Source: Liolophura sinensis (Eukaryota > Mollusca > Polyplacophora > Chitonida > Chitonidae). Taken from it: 64,000 nucleotides of DNA. A program made the position numbers and the translations under genes. This document shows, in pieces, positions 45,701 to 56,144 of the stretch (position 1 is the first letter of the stretch; each line of letters begins with the position of its first letter). Below the pieces are notes generated by a model. It saw nothing but the letters and a program-made list of their open reading frames with translations, ran no database searches and was not told the origin of the DNA. Location of the stretch: contig NC_088306.1 in NCBI RefSeq assembly GCF_032854445.1, positions 11,525,386 through 11,589,385 of the forward strand. Direction: 5' to 3'.

Positions 45701-46167
45701 AAACTTTTCCGTGTATGTGTTGTGTATGTGTACTATGTTTTTACTGCAAGTTTGGCAGCTTTTTGTAGCTGGTCAGAGTTTCGTTGTTCTAGCTTTTAGA
45801 GGACCCAATCTTTTCCAGTCCCCATTTATGAGCATTCAGTCTGATATAAACATTTATTATGATTATAACAATCATTGTCATCACCATCATCGTTCATGTG
45901 GTTGTTATTATTATTATTATTATTATTATCATCATCATAGGTGATTACCGCCAGTTCAAATGCCCCTACGCCCACTGTCAACCGTGCGAGTTCAACCGTC
46001 CGAGTTGCGTGGGTAAGTCGGATGGGCTTTATGCCGTGGAGAATCGGCCTAACATCTTCTTCCAGTGCAGCCAGCAGCGGACGTCTACTGCGCAGGTCCA
46101 GTCTTGTCCGGAAAACCAAGAATTTGATGGTCGTGCCCTTCAATGTTCTCCATCCAGAGCCAGCTAA
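42745..46167 (+). CDS. secreted protein with two chitin-binding (CBM14/peritrophin-A) domains, three exons
   Basis: Exons 42745-42826, 43339-43581 and 45941-46167, with GT-AG introns both in phase 1, code 183 aa. Residues 1-18 (MNSLWIAVLTTCFSSVLA) are a signal peptide with an A/Y cleavage site. Domain 1 (about 36-100) has six cysteines at 39, 53, 59, 78, 91 and 99 with the CBM14 pattern, including YIQDCGAYFDC and CDYPEYFDP. Domain 2 (about 120-177) has cysteines at 121, 124, 131, 151, 164 and 177 with DGLYA, FFQC and CPENQEFD. The likely role is binding chitin in an extracellular matrix such as shell or periostracum matrix, gut lining or cuticle; the tissue is inferred. Intron 2 ends in an ATT/ATC repeat that forms the acceptor. 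Exon borders fall between domains, as is common in this family. AATAAA about 160 bases past the stop lies inside a MITE. Confidence 0.88.
43630..43700 (+). repeat. dispersed repeat, family 2 fragment (intron 2 of the chitin-binding gene)
   Basis: GTGCTGGTGTCAGTATAATA, CTTGATGGGATATC and GCCTGGTGTCTTCGAGATGG match the 5' half of family 2. Confidence 0.5.
44858..44905. repeat. (GACA)n/(GATA)n microsatellite
   Basis: CAGACAGATAGATAGACAGA followed by GACAGACAGACAAAT, in intron 2 of the chitin-binding gene. Confidence 0.8.
45877..45940. repeat. (ATC)n/(ATT)n microsatellite forming a splice acceptor
   Basis: Trinucleotide repeats CATCACCATCATCG, then (TTA)n and (TCA)n run right up to the AG before exon 3 of the chitin-binding gene, and take the place of the normal polypyrimidine tract. 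Confidence 0.8.
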
Positions 46168-46186
46168 TTCGAATTTCCGAGAAACA

Positions 46187-46425
46187 GGCCCCAGGATCAC
46201 AAAACTATCTTAGACTTAAGTCAGTGACAATTGTAGCTAGTGGTGTAACTCCTGAACTTACTTTTGATCTTAAGCACCAATTTTCAATTTTGTGTTGAAA
46301 GTCTTAGACAACTGCAAGTATTAGCCGAAAATAAAAAAAAATAAAAATCCGAAGGTACGTAGCAATTTTAGATCTATAAACTGTTTTAAAGTTAAGACTA
46401 AGTCTTCGTGATCCTAGGGTCAGAG
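46187..46425. mobile_element. MITE with imperfect terminal inverted repeats
   Basis: The left end CCAGGATCACAAAACTATCT and the reverse complement of the right end CCTAGGATCACGAAGACTTA form inverted termini of about 30 bases. Related ends occur at 15400-15412 and 28100-28115. It sits 20 bases after the stop of the chitin-binding gene and contains AATAAA words at 46328-46342 that could serve as its polyadenylation signal. From 46426 to 47834 no gene is recognised. A 30-base tandem duplication lies at 47606-47663. Confidence 0.6.
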
Positions 46426-47834
46426 GTCAGAGGCCAGGGGTCAGCCTGTCAAAAGTGTATGCATTACGACTCGGGTATTAACTTTAGTTCATATTAAAAT
46501 GTCATTCATAGTTAATATTAAGACACGTTCACGTGGCTGGATTTGTCGCATTGACTCGTCGAATTCAGCCCAATGAATGTCAAAAAAAAAAAAGAAATGT
46601 GTTTCATAAGCTGAGTTCAAAATGATACTGTTTGTCGAATGCTATGGTTCGTATGAAAAAGCATTTGTCGAATTCAATCAGACGATACGACAAAACGCAC
46701 TCATCTGAAAGCGACTTCTTGGATAAGCCTGGTGTTATACTATCGTGTTCACACGGTGCCATTTGTGGTACGGACGGTCGAATTTGACTAGCTGAACAAA
46801 AGGTAAAACAAAGCGTTTATATTTTATAGAATTTGTCAAATTCGATACAGCGCATCTTGCGAATGAAACATCTTGTGAAATCGCCTTTGTTCTATTTAAT
46901 TCGTATACCACAGATCGCACTGCGTGAAAATTGCTTTCCACCTAGCTCTTTAATTATGCACTTTTGAACAACTGGTATCAGGCAGTGAGCAGAATTTTTC
47001 CTTACCTTAGCAAAACTTTTAGCAAAACAGTACCCAACCACAGCTGTTCTTGTATCATCACAATGATTGTGTCATTTTGCTAGTAATCCAAAAAAAGAAA
47101 TCTTAAGAAATTACAAATAGATATTAGACCTACACAAATGTATAGCATCGGCTAAAGGCATATTTTTGGCTTGGGAGAGCGCATTTGTCGGAGGAGTATT
47201 TTCTCTGCATGTATTGAAATTGGCCAGACCGGCTACCAGAGCTTTTTACATATACTGTAGTTTCAATGATTTATCTGTGTTTTGTTGGAAGAACGACTCA
47301 CTGTAGCCTTCAGTAACTTGTCTCCGACTCGAGAGCTGCATGATCAGCCAAGCGAGAAGACTGATGTCGATTTATCACCATTTCATTCTTTACCTCATAT
47401 AGGGCTGTAGGAAGATGCTCTTTTCAAGTGTTGGTATATTTAAGTTCATCGCATGAAGTGTAAAAGATACCAGAAATCTATTTTGATATTTTCAGTGTCA
47501 AGAGAATGCATGTATAAAACATATTCGTTAAACTCAAGTATCAAAAGTATTTTTTTTTGTAATTCATGTGTTTCTGTAAATACATTTTTAACGAGGTTGA
47601 CTTATATATAGTTTGGTTATGTAGCATGTAACGTGTATAGTTTGGTTATGTAGCATGTAACGTTTTGCTCACATTTTGCGATTTCAGTAAATCTGCTTCA
47701 TAAATATATTAAACTATACCTAGAGGATTTCTTTCGTTGTTTATTTCTGGAAATTTATTTGTTATTTATTTCTTAAAATGCCGACACCAAAAATGACACC
47801 CAGGTAAGTCAGATCAAAGGGAATGGACTCAGTA

Positions 47835-48055
47835 TTAAGAGGTTAGAGCAAGGAAACAGGACTGGTTGGCTTGGTGTCAGTATAATGTGCATGACTGGGT
47901 TCATGGAGTCATGTCTGGTGTCTTCGGCTTCAGTTTCGCCAGCACTTTGGCCACATGGATTCGCCCTGCCACAAGACACATAATATGTACACACACCTAA
48001 TGACTCGTTGTCGTCATATGACTGAAAAATTGTTTAAATGCGACTTAAAGAGACA
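47835..48055 (+). repeat. dispersed SINE-like repeat, family 2
   Basis: AGGTTAGAGCAAGGAAACAG, GACTGGTTGGCTTGGTGTCA, GGTGTCTTCGGCTTCAG and GATTCGCCCTGCCACAAG are followed by TCGTCATATGACTGAAAAAT TG. The CACTCACTC tail is missing. Confidence 0.65.
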
Positions 48056-48117
48056 AACCGCCGAAAGAAATTCAGATTTTTGGACTTGGTTGAGCTAAAT
48101 ACAAAAGTGAGTTTTCA

Positions 48118-48213
48118 CTCGGTTTCCACCCACCATAATGTTGGCCGCCGTCGTATAAGTGAAATATTCTTGAGTGCGGCGTAAAACACCAATCAAATAA
48201 ATAAATAAATATA
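48118..48213 (+). mobile_element. SINE family 1, 3' fragment
   Basis: CGGTTTCCACCCACCATAAT through GTAAAACACCAATCAAATAA and an (AAAT)n tail. About 95 bases. Confidence 0.88.
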
Positions 48214-48937
48214 TTTTCCGAAAAATGTCAGTAAAGGGAATTACAAGGGGAAATCCGTCACTGGTTTAAACTGTCCGCCCGACGAGATGAGGCAGAGCAC
48301 AGATTCCCACAATGCAAAGTTCGCTCGTCTATCGCACTTAAAAACAATATAATAGATTGAAAGCGAATTGAAAGTCTAGTAAACCAAATACTTCCTTACT
48401 ATTGATACATTTTCATAAAGTATTCGTAATTCCCAGCGATCAGTACGTTAAAACTTAAGTTACGCGGTAGACCGCATAATCGTAACACAATACCGTGTCT
48501 GACATTCCAAGTTCGCCTTACATCTCCCCGCGTCTAGACAACAAGGGGAGGTAACTGCCTAAAAAAATCAGGATTTCTGAGTACAGCACTTGAGTGAGTT
48601 GATGGTGGGAGGGAATCCCCGAATAAAACATTCGAATACTAACTCAAAGTCAGATCCATGTCAGTAGACATCTGGAAGTCTAAACTTTATGTGCAGGACG
48701 TCTAAAATAACAGCACAATTTTTTCGACGTCGGTGGTATGTCCCTTCAAAGCATTCATAAATACATACAAACACAAGGATTTGGGAGGATGGGGATATGG
48801 TACTGCATTACGCCGAGCTGAGAAGTACTGCACACTTTCTTTGCTGACTATTAGTAAGGCCCAGGTGCCAAGATTCCCTATTTTGCCGACTTGTACTTAC
48901 ACAATACTAGATTTCCAATGGTCGAGTCCTATTGCTC

Positions 48938-48940
<3 letters not shown>

Positions 48941-49021
<81 letters not shown>
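48941..49021. repeat. (TA)n microsatellite
   Basis: About 40 uninterrupted TA dinucleotides, the longest simple repeat in the window. From 49022 to 50533 no gene is recognised. A C-rich run at 49441-49470 and a short ATAATAATGATGAT run at 49675-49697 are present. Confidence 0.95.
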
Positions 49022-49026
<5 letters not shown>

Positions 49027-50531
49027 GCTAAGGTGGTTTTCTAACGAATGAGATCAATGAACGGGACATCCACATTTTACCTGACTTACACAAGTTATTC
49101 TCTGTCTAAGCTCTTCACAGCAGCCACAATGTTACGTCAGGCACATTTACCACAGTGACGTATCTCTTCACTATATGTTGCCATGGGCGTTACATTAGGC
49201 ATACATTGCCAGTATACTCCATAAGACCATACTCCTACGGCGCATATGCCCCTTAACAAGCTTGAGCTTTGGAGCCTGTGCGACACACATCACTGTATCG
49301 TCCTACCACAGACCTATATCCAGCAACTATCAATAATACTGTTACAGGTGTCTGTAGAAAAACGTTGTGCATCGATAAAGAAAATGCGTATGTATGAGGT
49401 ATAAATACAAATAAATGTTGAGGCAGAATCGCTTTTATACCCCTTTCACCACCCCCACCCCCATCCCCAACGGCGCAGCCCACCGTAACAAAATTAAAGT
49501 TTCGAAGAAGAGAATTCACTCAGTAAACAGTAATCCGCACTAGACCCCATATACCAGTGGTGATTGAAATGTTTTGAGCCGAACCAGTAAATGTACGGCG
49601 TGGCTTCACACTTGTTCAGTACCCACCGCATTCCTGTGATTGGGCTCTTCCTGTTTCCAAACATGTATATACTTATAATAATAATGATGATAATGATGTC
49701 ATATCTGCCGTCATTTTGACCTTTATGAGAATATTATTAAGGCACTTGACGCTGGGGAAAGTGTGTGGGCTTAATTGGGGATTAGGTTGAAAAATAAAGC
49801 ATTACATTATATCAGTTGTGCTTTCTTCTTGGTCGGGCTTAAAACGTTTCAATCACCCTCCAATATGCTCTCAGAACATGGGAGGTAAGTGGGGTCACGG
49901 CAGAGAGTGTACCTGGATTATAACGCGCTGCCAGGTCGAATTGAATCTTGTTTAACACAATGCTTAACAATTTATGGATGGAGAACCATCGTGTCCTGTT
50001 AGCAATATCAATGTATCGCTATTAAAGTTTGTGCTATTTTGGTGGACATCCTAACGAAATTGTCCACACCAATCTATAAAATCTATACCTCTGCAGATGA
50101 TTAGTAGGTCAAACACTTACTGAGCAAAAAAGTAAAAAAAAAAACAATTATACAAAAAACATTCTTGATCATGGTGTATAGCACCCATCAAAATAATAAA
50201 TTAAGGCGTTAAGCCTTTAATACATGTACATTAAATAAATTCGAAACATATAGCGTTGTGGACAGGGACCCTGCTAAGTCGTTTCTTTAACCTGTAACTG
50301 TTAGGATCTCTGAAAATAGAGTACGTTAATAAGGGTCACAACTGTATGAACTGATCAAATCCTCTCTGGCTTTGTGGACCCGGCTTATGCTTGAGATTTT
50401 CTGCATGAGGCCTGTCTTGTTGGGCTAACATTAATTATGGGTATAACTGAAAATTCCTGTACAAGATATCTAAAAGGATGTATAGCAGGGAACACAATAT
50501 CACTGCGACTCTAATGTGGCAGATGTTTATA

Positions 50532-50533
<2 letters not shown>

Positions 50534-50568
<35 letters not shown>
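50534..50568. repeat. (TA)n microsatellite
   Basis: About 17 TA dinucleotides, 150 bases left of the outer inverted repeat of element B. Confidence 0.9.
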
Positions 50569-50571
<3 letters not shown>

Positions 50572-50714
50572 GATAACATTGAAATATTAACGCTCTGTAA
50601 ACAAAAACAAAAAAAGGAAACAGAACAAAAAAATTGTCGTAATGCTGTAACGTTTTGTATCCTCAAAATTTAAATGTCAAAAGCCTGATAGATGGCACTA
50701 TATACATGCATTTT

Positions 50715-50955
50715 ACATACTAACACCGTCTCAATTTTAGGCGGAAATCTCATATAAACGAACTTTGCGGTTACTGGATCGCTGCTTGTCTTCTTAACCC
50801 GGTTTGTTACAACCCCACTCTGCCGCAGTCTCTCAGACCCAGCAAGTAAGAATTAGGGCCTGGGCTGGTGCGGGACGACAATTCAAATTGTGACCAGGCA
50901 TAGTGTCCCGGGGCGTAATAAATACGCGCGTGCGTAGTGTACGGCGCAAGATATA
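50715..50955 (+). repeat. element B outer inverted repeat, left
   Basis: Aligns with the reverse complement of 61797-62040. Shared words in order: CGGAAATCTCAT, CGAACTTTGC, ATCGCTGCTTGTCTT, TCAGACCC, TAAGAATTA, GGGACGACAATTC, GGGCGTAATAA, TACGCGC and TACGGCGC. Confidence 0.88.
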
Positions 50956-51009
50956 AGGATTACGCCCAGAGATGCAAAATGATATACCGATAATGTTTCA
51001 ACCATAGTA

Positions 51010-51370
51010 GATTGAATCAGACTTGTCTTATTGTTTCAATAACAAGTTCGATGTCACGCGCGACAGCATCAGCTCCAAGTGGCGCCTAAACGGAGCAATG
51101 GGTGAGCTCCATGTCGTTTGCGCCAAAACTGGATGAGCTCCATTTAGCGCCAACGCATGTGCGGGATGTCACACGCTCCATGTCGCGCCAAAACTGATGT
51201 TACGCGCGAGAGCATCAGTTCCATGTCGCACCAAAACTGATCAATGGGTGAGCTCCATTTCGATCTACCAAAACTGGGTGAGCTGCATTTCGGTCCAAAA
51301 CTGATGTCACGCTACAGAGCAGCTCTTTCGGCTCCTTGTCGCTCCAAAACTGACCCATGGGTGATCTGGG
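51010..51370 (+). repeat. element B inner inverted array, left
   Basis: A tandem-like array of GC-rich words: CAATGGGTGAGCTCCAT, TCGCGCCAAAACTGATGT and AGAGCATCAGCTCC. 51148-51370 is collinear with the reverse complement of about 57950-58180. The extra units at 51010-51147 have no clear partner. Confidence 0.85.
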
Positions 51371-51599
51371 ATAGATTTACTCACTATACACGGATAAAAG
51401 GACTACGCCGAACTATGCCTCGCACCGGCCGCCAGCCACCTCGCCAACAGTAGCAACAGCCGGAAACGGAAGCAGAGTCAGAGAACGTTAGCAGGCAAGG
51501 ACAGACCCGGTCGATACCGCTCTCCATGCATTGTACTACGAGTCCGACAGTACAGGGGCTTACAGCGCCGTTCAGCCCTTGCTCAAGGCATGGGCTAAA

Positions 51600-52240
51600 A
51601 TTGAGTCAGGCCCGTGTGTCGGCTTGGCTGGTCCAACAGGACATGTACACGCTGTACCGCCCCACTCGACGGCGCTACCCTCATAACCGCGTTGTGGTTG
51701 GGGGTACAGACAGTCAGTGGCAGGCGGACCTGGTCAACATGGCAGCGTTTGTCGAAGAGAACGACGACAACCGTTACCTACAAATCTGCATCGATGTCCT
51801 CTCCAAGTGCGCTTGGGTGGTTCACTGCGCACCAAAAACAAAAAACGCATTTTCAAGACGGGACGTCCGCCGTTATACCTGCAAACGGACGAGGGCAAAG
51901 AGTTTCTGAACAGACCGTTCCAGGCATTTTTGAAGGACAACGGGGTGTTTTTCTTTCACACGTTTAAGTAAACCAAGCATCCGTGGTAGAACGGTTTAAC
52001 CGTACTTTGAAAAGACGCATGTACAAATATTTCACCCCTCACAACATTCGGCGCTACCTGGACGCCTTACCGGCGGTGGTTACCGGAGTAAACGGCGGGC
52101 CCCCATCGAAGTCACCACCCGGAAACAGAGAGATCGTCAAGTGCGTCAACCCTTGTAAGGTCCACCCACGTCCAAACGATCGGTGTACGGTTATTACGCC
52201 GGCGATCTCGTGCGTATAAGTAAAGTGAAAGGGAAAAGCG
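51600..52240 (+). pseudogene. Polinton integrase (DDE type), broken (element B)
   Basis: Retrovirus-like integrase relic. From about 51690 the core reads GGTDSQWQADLV (first catalytic D), then YLQICIDVLSKCAWVV. After a frameshift near 51855 comes LQTDEGKEFLN (second D). After a TAA at 51969-51971 and another shift comes VERFNRTLKRRMYKYF (catalytic E), then HNIRRYLDAL. All three catalytic acidic residues are visible. The C-terminal SH3-like part is represented by RISKVKGKSVP near 52210, but the chromodomain seen in element A is missing: the sequence passes directly to the penton-like gene. There is no intact reading frame. Confidence 0.87.
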
Positions 52241-52259
52241 TACCTCCAAAACTGGAGCA

Positions 52260-52985
52260 CGGAAATGTTCCGCATCGTCGAATCCTTGACGCATTTCACC
52301 ACCCAACTGCCACAGCACATGCATTTGACTGGTGACTGGGAATGTGGGTTGGTAGAAATACAGTACACCCGGACCTGGTTTAACGTGCGGCAAGACGAAG
52401 TGTGGTATATCTTATACCTACACTAGGCCATAAGTGCCAGCAGGCTATTACCTTTCACTTTAAGATCTCGCACACGGCTTGCCCGACTTGTTAGCCGATG
52501 CACACACTCACCTCACTTAAGGTTCACGCCGGTGATTTGACGTTCAGTTTCGATGATCTGCAGCGGAAATACAGCCTGCGGTATCGGAAACAACTCGGGC
52601 TCAGTTTCAGCCCGCGTCTGAAGCAGCTCATGAATTTACCGTAAGATTGGCTCATGGGGCCGGCCGATCTGCTGCATGTCGGTGCAGAGGATTTAGATGC
52701 CACCCGACCCAAGCTGTACGTGTACACGGACATCGTCGAACAGCGTCGAACCATCGTCGAGACACTCTGGCGCCGCTGTTGCGGCTGGTCACCACGAAAG
52801 GGAAGTACGGGTAGGACATCTCCAACACCTTCCAACACGTGGAACACATCCAGGTGCGGGGCAAGCATTTCTCGACGGTGGAAATAGATATTAGGGACGA
52901 TACGGGCCAATCCGTCAAATTTGAACGCGGTAAAGTGGTGCTGACACATCACTTTCGACAGCGGCGCGCTTTACCTTTGCAATGA
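52260..52985 (+). pseudogene. penton-like/minor capsid protein relic (element B)
   Basis: Pieces in order: LTHFTTQLPQHMHLTGDWEC and FNVRQDEVWYI (52285-52415); then VHAGDLTFSFDDLQRKYSLR, LGLSFSPRLKQLMNLP, and LYVYTDIVEQ; finally VEIDIRDDTGQ.VKFERGKV and HFRQRRALPLQ, ending in TGA at 52983-52985. That stop overlaps the ATG of the next gene (ATGA). Stops and frameshifts split it at least four times. The homologous relic in element A is 12205-12910. An LYVYTDIV...DDTG arrangement is typical of the penton-like Polinton protein; the structural role is inferred. Confidence 0.75.
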
Positions 52986-53480
52986 CTGCCGTAGACAACC
53001 CCGCCATGTACCGATCCTACATCGACTATTACACCGAGCAAGCTGGTGGAGGTGGGCCACCTGTGTTTCGGGCTGCGGTTGTACAGCGCGGTCACGGCTT
53101 GCTCGGGCTCAGCAATGCCATCAAAATGCTACAGCCCTTGTTAAAGTCGGCTGAGAAAGCGTTGGGAAAAAACTGCATTACGTGGGGGAGTGAAAGTCAT
53201 GGACGACGTGTGAGACGAGGGAGTGCCGGGGAGCCAGGCCTTGAAACGACGCGCTTTGGAGGGGGGAAGACAGCTGGTGGCCAAAGCCGGTCGCTATGTC
53301 CGGCACAGGGTGCGGGCCAAGCTGGGGCTGGGCGGGACATCTATAAAACGAAAGATCCGACACACCGCTTCCACTCGTCACCTACACGCAGGACCTAGAA
53401 GACGTACCACTGCCACTCGTCCTCACCTACCAGTTGGACCTAGCACGCTCTCCCGCCAACCTCAAAGCACCAAACCCTGA
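52982..53480 (+). pseudogene. basic capsid-associated protein relic (element B)
   Basis: ATG at 52982 overlaps the upstream stop. The N-terminus has YRSYIDYYTEQAGGGGPPVF and VQRGHGLLGL, followed by LLKSAEKALGK. After a frameshift near 53225 it continues GSQALKRRALEGGRQLVAKAGR and a lysine/arginine-rich end with KRKIRHTASTRH, ending near 53480. The gene sits just before the capsid gene, as in other Polintons. Its exact role is uncertain. Confidence 0.65.
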
Positions 53481-53508
53481 TCCGCACCGGATAATTTTAG
53501 CTAACGCC

Positions 53509-53892
53509 ATGGCTCTCGCCAACGCCGAGTGTTGTCCGTCGGTCAGCAGTAACTTTGATATATGGACCTTACCCCCCTGCCGACACAAGCGTTCCAGAAG
53601 GTCGCTGGGAAGCCTACAGTCCCATCGCCAGCCTGAGCGTCGTGGGGCCCATGGAATTTCTCATCACCAACGCGGACGGTGACACTTACTTGGAGAGGCC
53701 GTGAAGGACGGCAAGAGTGTAGCTCCGACTAACCTGTGGCTACATTTGCTCTGGCAACAGGTTGACGTCTCCCTGAACGACAAACCCATCCCCGCTTCCA
53801 CCAACATGTACCCGTACCGTGGCTTCTTGGAGAATTTGTTGTCTTACCGCGCAGAGACCAAGAACACCCATCTATTCTCCGCCTTGTGGTAG
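53509..53892 (+). pseudogene. Polinton major capsid protein, N-terminal fragment (element B)
   Basis: ATG at 53509. ECCPSVSSNFDIWTLPP and, after shifts, EFLITNADGDTYLE, KSVAPTNLWLHLLWQQVDVSLND, then NMYPYRGFLENLLSYRAETK (53701-53892) are the first ~130 residues of the F54H12.2-like double-jelly-roll capsid protein. The match ends at TAG 53890-53892. Beyond it the opposite-strand polB relic begins, so the remaining three-quarters of the gene and the protease have been deleted. Confidence 0.8.
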
Positions 53893-53894
53893 AC

Positions 53895-55600
53895 GGACAC
53901 CCCAGGGAAGGTGTCTTCATCGATTTGGTCGAGGGTACGGCACCGTACACTCTTCCGCAACTTACGCGTCTTCGTCAGGTCACAGATTTTCACATCCACT
54001 TGCCGGTCTTGGTTTGTGACGTGTTTGCCATAGCCGGAATTTCCCAACAACTTCATTGTTTCGCCGACTAGAGCCTTGGAAGGGTCGGCGTCCCCCCTCT
54101 CGCCGGGCTTGGGTGACGGCGTCCGCGAATGATTGGAAGGCTTGCTCGGGCGTGTACGACTTCACTTGGTAGACGCAGGTCACTACCAACACGTGAGCGA
54201 GATACCACTGGAAAAAAGAGGTAACCAACAAAATTTCACGACGTCATTCACCTCCGCCATTGTGGGGGCTATGTCCTCCCGACTCACATGGATGATTTTG
54301 AATATGGATGGACATTCCGCAAAGTCCGCTTTGAGATGGTCCCCGCACGTGGTTGTCGCATTCGACGAAGCCAAACAACCGGCCTTGAACAAACAGCCTC
54401 CACCAGCCGAGCCTGCGTCTTGGGCTATCGCTGTGACGGGGGTAAGCCGTACCGTTGCAGGAAGGCACGCAAGGCCAGGTTTGTTTTCCGCAGGCGAAGA
54501 AACTCACACCCCCATATGGACACCAAATTGAAGACGGTGGGACGTCCGTGGATGCGGGCGAACCCGTCTATGGGGAGTTGCCGATCACCGACCCGTTTCT
54601 CGGTGTGGTTTAGCCGGTGGCGGATGGGTACCCTGAGCTGGTGCGACTGTCAGTCCAGCCATTTTTCAGCCAGACACGGAGTTAACGAACTTCTCTCTGT
54701 CACGTCGCCATCGGATGTAATGACGCGCCGGCATGGATGAGGCAAGGCAGGCCAAGTACATTGCGTTAGCATCGAACCCAACGATCCGCTGACAAAGCTT
54801 AACCCACGATGTTTTCTTTAGGCAGTCGTGCATGTCTTTGTCTTGCTCACCGATGAGCGTGAACACGGAGGGAAAATCGTGGAACAAGTAGCGAAGGGTG
54901 AGCCCTGGTATGCTAATACAGTCTTTGAAGACGTCGACGTGCATGGTTTGGTAGAACACCACCATCTTCTCCGCCGCCTCCATGATGGGGATCACGTCCA
55001 GGTTGTTATACCACCATAGCAAGTCTTTTACGGTACGCATGCCGTGCTTCCTCCACGTCTACTGCATGGTCTTGTACTCGGCATCCGTGCACGGCTGGTG
55101 GGTCAGACCGTTATCGAAAGCGTGGCGGGGTGGAAGCGTCGTTTCCTCCAGACGGGCGAGGGAGTCTATGTAGCTGTAACAAAATTTCCGTTTGGTGATG
55201 CTGCAGCCGTAAGCTTTGACCCACTTGTCGTAACTGTAATTGACGGCGAATGCTGTCGGTTGGTCGTCATAAATCGCGTTCAGATTGGCGGGGGTGGCTC
55301 CGAGATCGGTGAGCCGGTAATTACAGAGGTCCTGCACCGGCTTACCGCGATAAAAATGGCTCCGAACCGATACAGTTCCCGTAGATCACTCTCACTGCTA
55401 TGCAGGAGATCGTCTAGGGGTTGGGTCGGATCGGGTTGGAACTGGCTCGCCGGGATCTTTTACTTTTCCTTGACTGACTCCTCCGTCTCTAGACTTGTTC
55501 CACTCGAGCTGGCTTCGTTTGCGGTGGTGGTGGTGGGAAAAGCTGGTCTCTGTAACACAGAAGCGTGTCGAATAGTAGCCTAAGTAGAGTGTAGTATAGT
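53895..55600 (-). pseudogene. protein-primed type DNA polymerase B, N-terminal and central part (element B)
   Basis: Fragments on the minus strand, N- to C-terminal. 55337-55059 holds CYSYIDSLARLEETTLPPRHAF, typical of the end of the exonuclease region. 55040-54666 holds WYNNLDVIPIMEAAEKMVVF, VDVFKDCISIPGLTLRYLF and GFDANAMYLACL, with the motif A-like D-N-A-x-Y-L. 54507-54183 holds GRLFGFVECD, SIFKIIHVSREDI and related pieces. 54231-53980 holds SFFQWYLAHVL and YTPEQAFQSF. 54056-53910 holds KLLGNSGYGK and RQVDVKICDL. The match ends near 53905, just after DQIDEDTF, so motif C and the thumb are deleted. At least four frameshifts and several stops are present. Element A holds the complementary C-terminal part. 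Confidence 0.85.
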
Positions 55601-56135
55601 TTAGTATAGTAGAGGATAACTATAGTATCGTAGGGTATCGTAGAGTATAAATGTAATATTGTACAGCAGAGTATAACTGTAGTATCGTATAGTATACTAT
55701 ACTATAGTAAAATTGCAGTAGGGGAATGGTACGGTAGGATAGCACGGTGACTGGGTGCAAAAGGTCTGGGGCGTGAGATGCCGCGACACCCCCGCGCACA
55801 GTGTGTCAACCAACGTCCTTGAGGCTTGCCGATGATGTTATTGATTTTTTTACGGCGAGGCGGCACGTTTGCCGGATTCCTTGTCGGGGTGAAACCCCGA
55901 AGAGAATATAAACAGACGGATATCCAGAGCGTGTGTGACATTGACTTATAATATATACTGTTGGACAGTGCAGAAGAGACAGCTATCAATATAGCTATAT
56001 ATCTATTCACCCCCATTATAAGGAGGCAACATTTCATTGAAAACACGAGGTCTACGGGACCAATATTACGGCATGTGAATTTATTTGATTGTTGTATGTA
56101 TAACTATAGTAGAGTAGAATATAACTATAGTAGAG
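55575..56135. repeat. TATAGTATAG-type simple repeat and unassigned element B DNA
   Basis: 55575-55720 and 56098-56135 are built of AGTATAACTATAGTATCGTA-like words, with a palindromic TATAGTATACTATACTATAG at about 55688. The words resemble those at 14580-14778 in element A. The middle (55721-56097) has no recognised gene. Confidence 0.55.
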
Positions 56136-56144
56136 TAACATTTC

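Noticed and set aside
45711-45944. ORF with a tyrosine/histidine run before exon 3 of the chitin-binding gene
   Set aside because: It is the translated trinucleotide repeat of the intron.
51734-51940. ORFs on the minus strand over the integrase, and similar antisense frames across both Polintons
   Set aside because: GC-rich shadow frames; the recognisable protein motifs are on the strand annotated.
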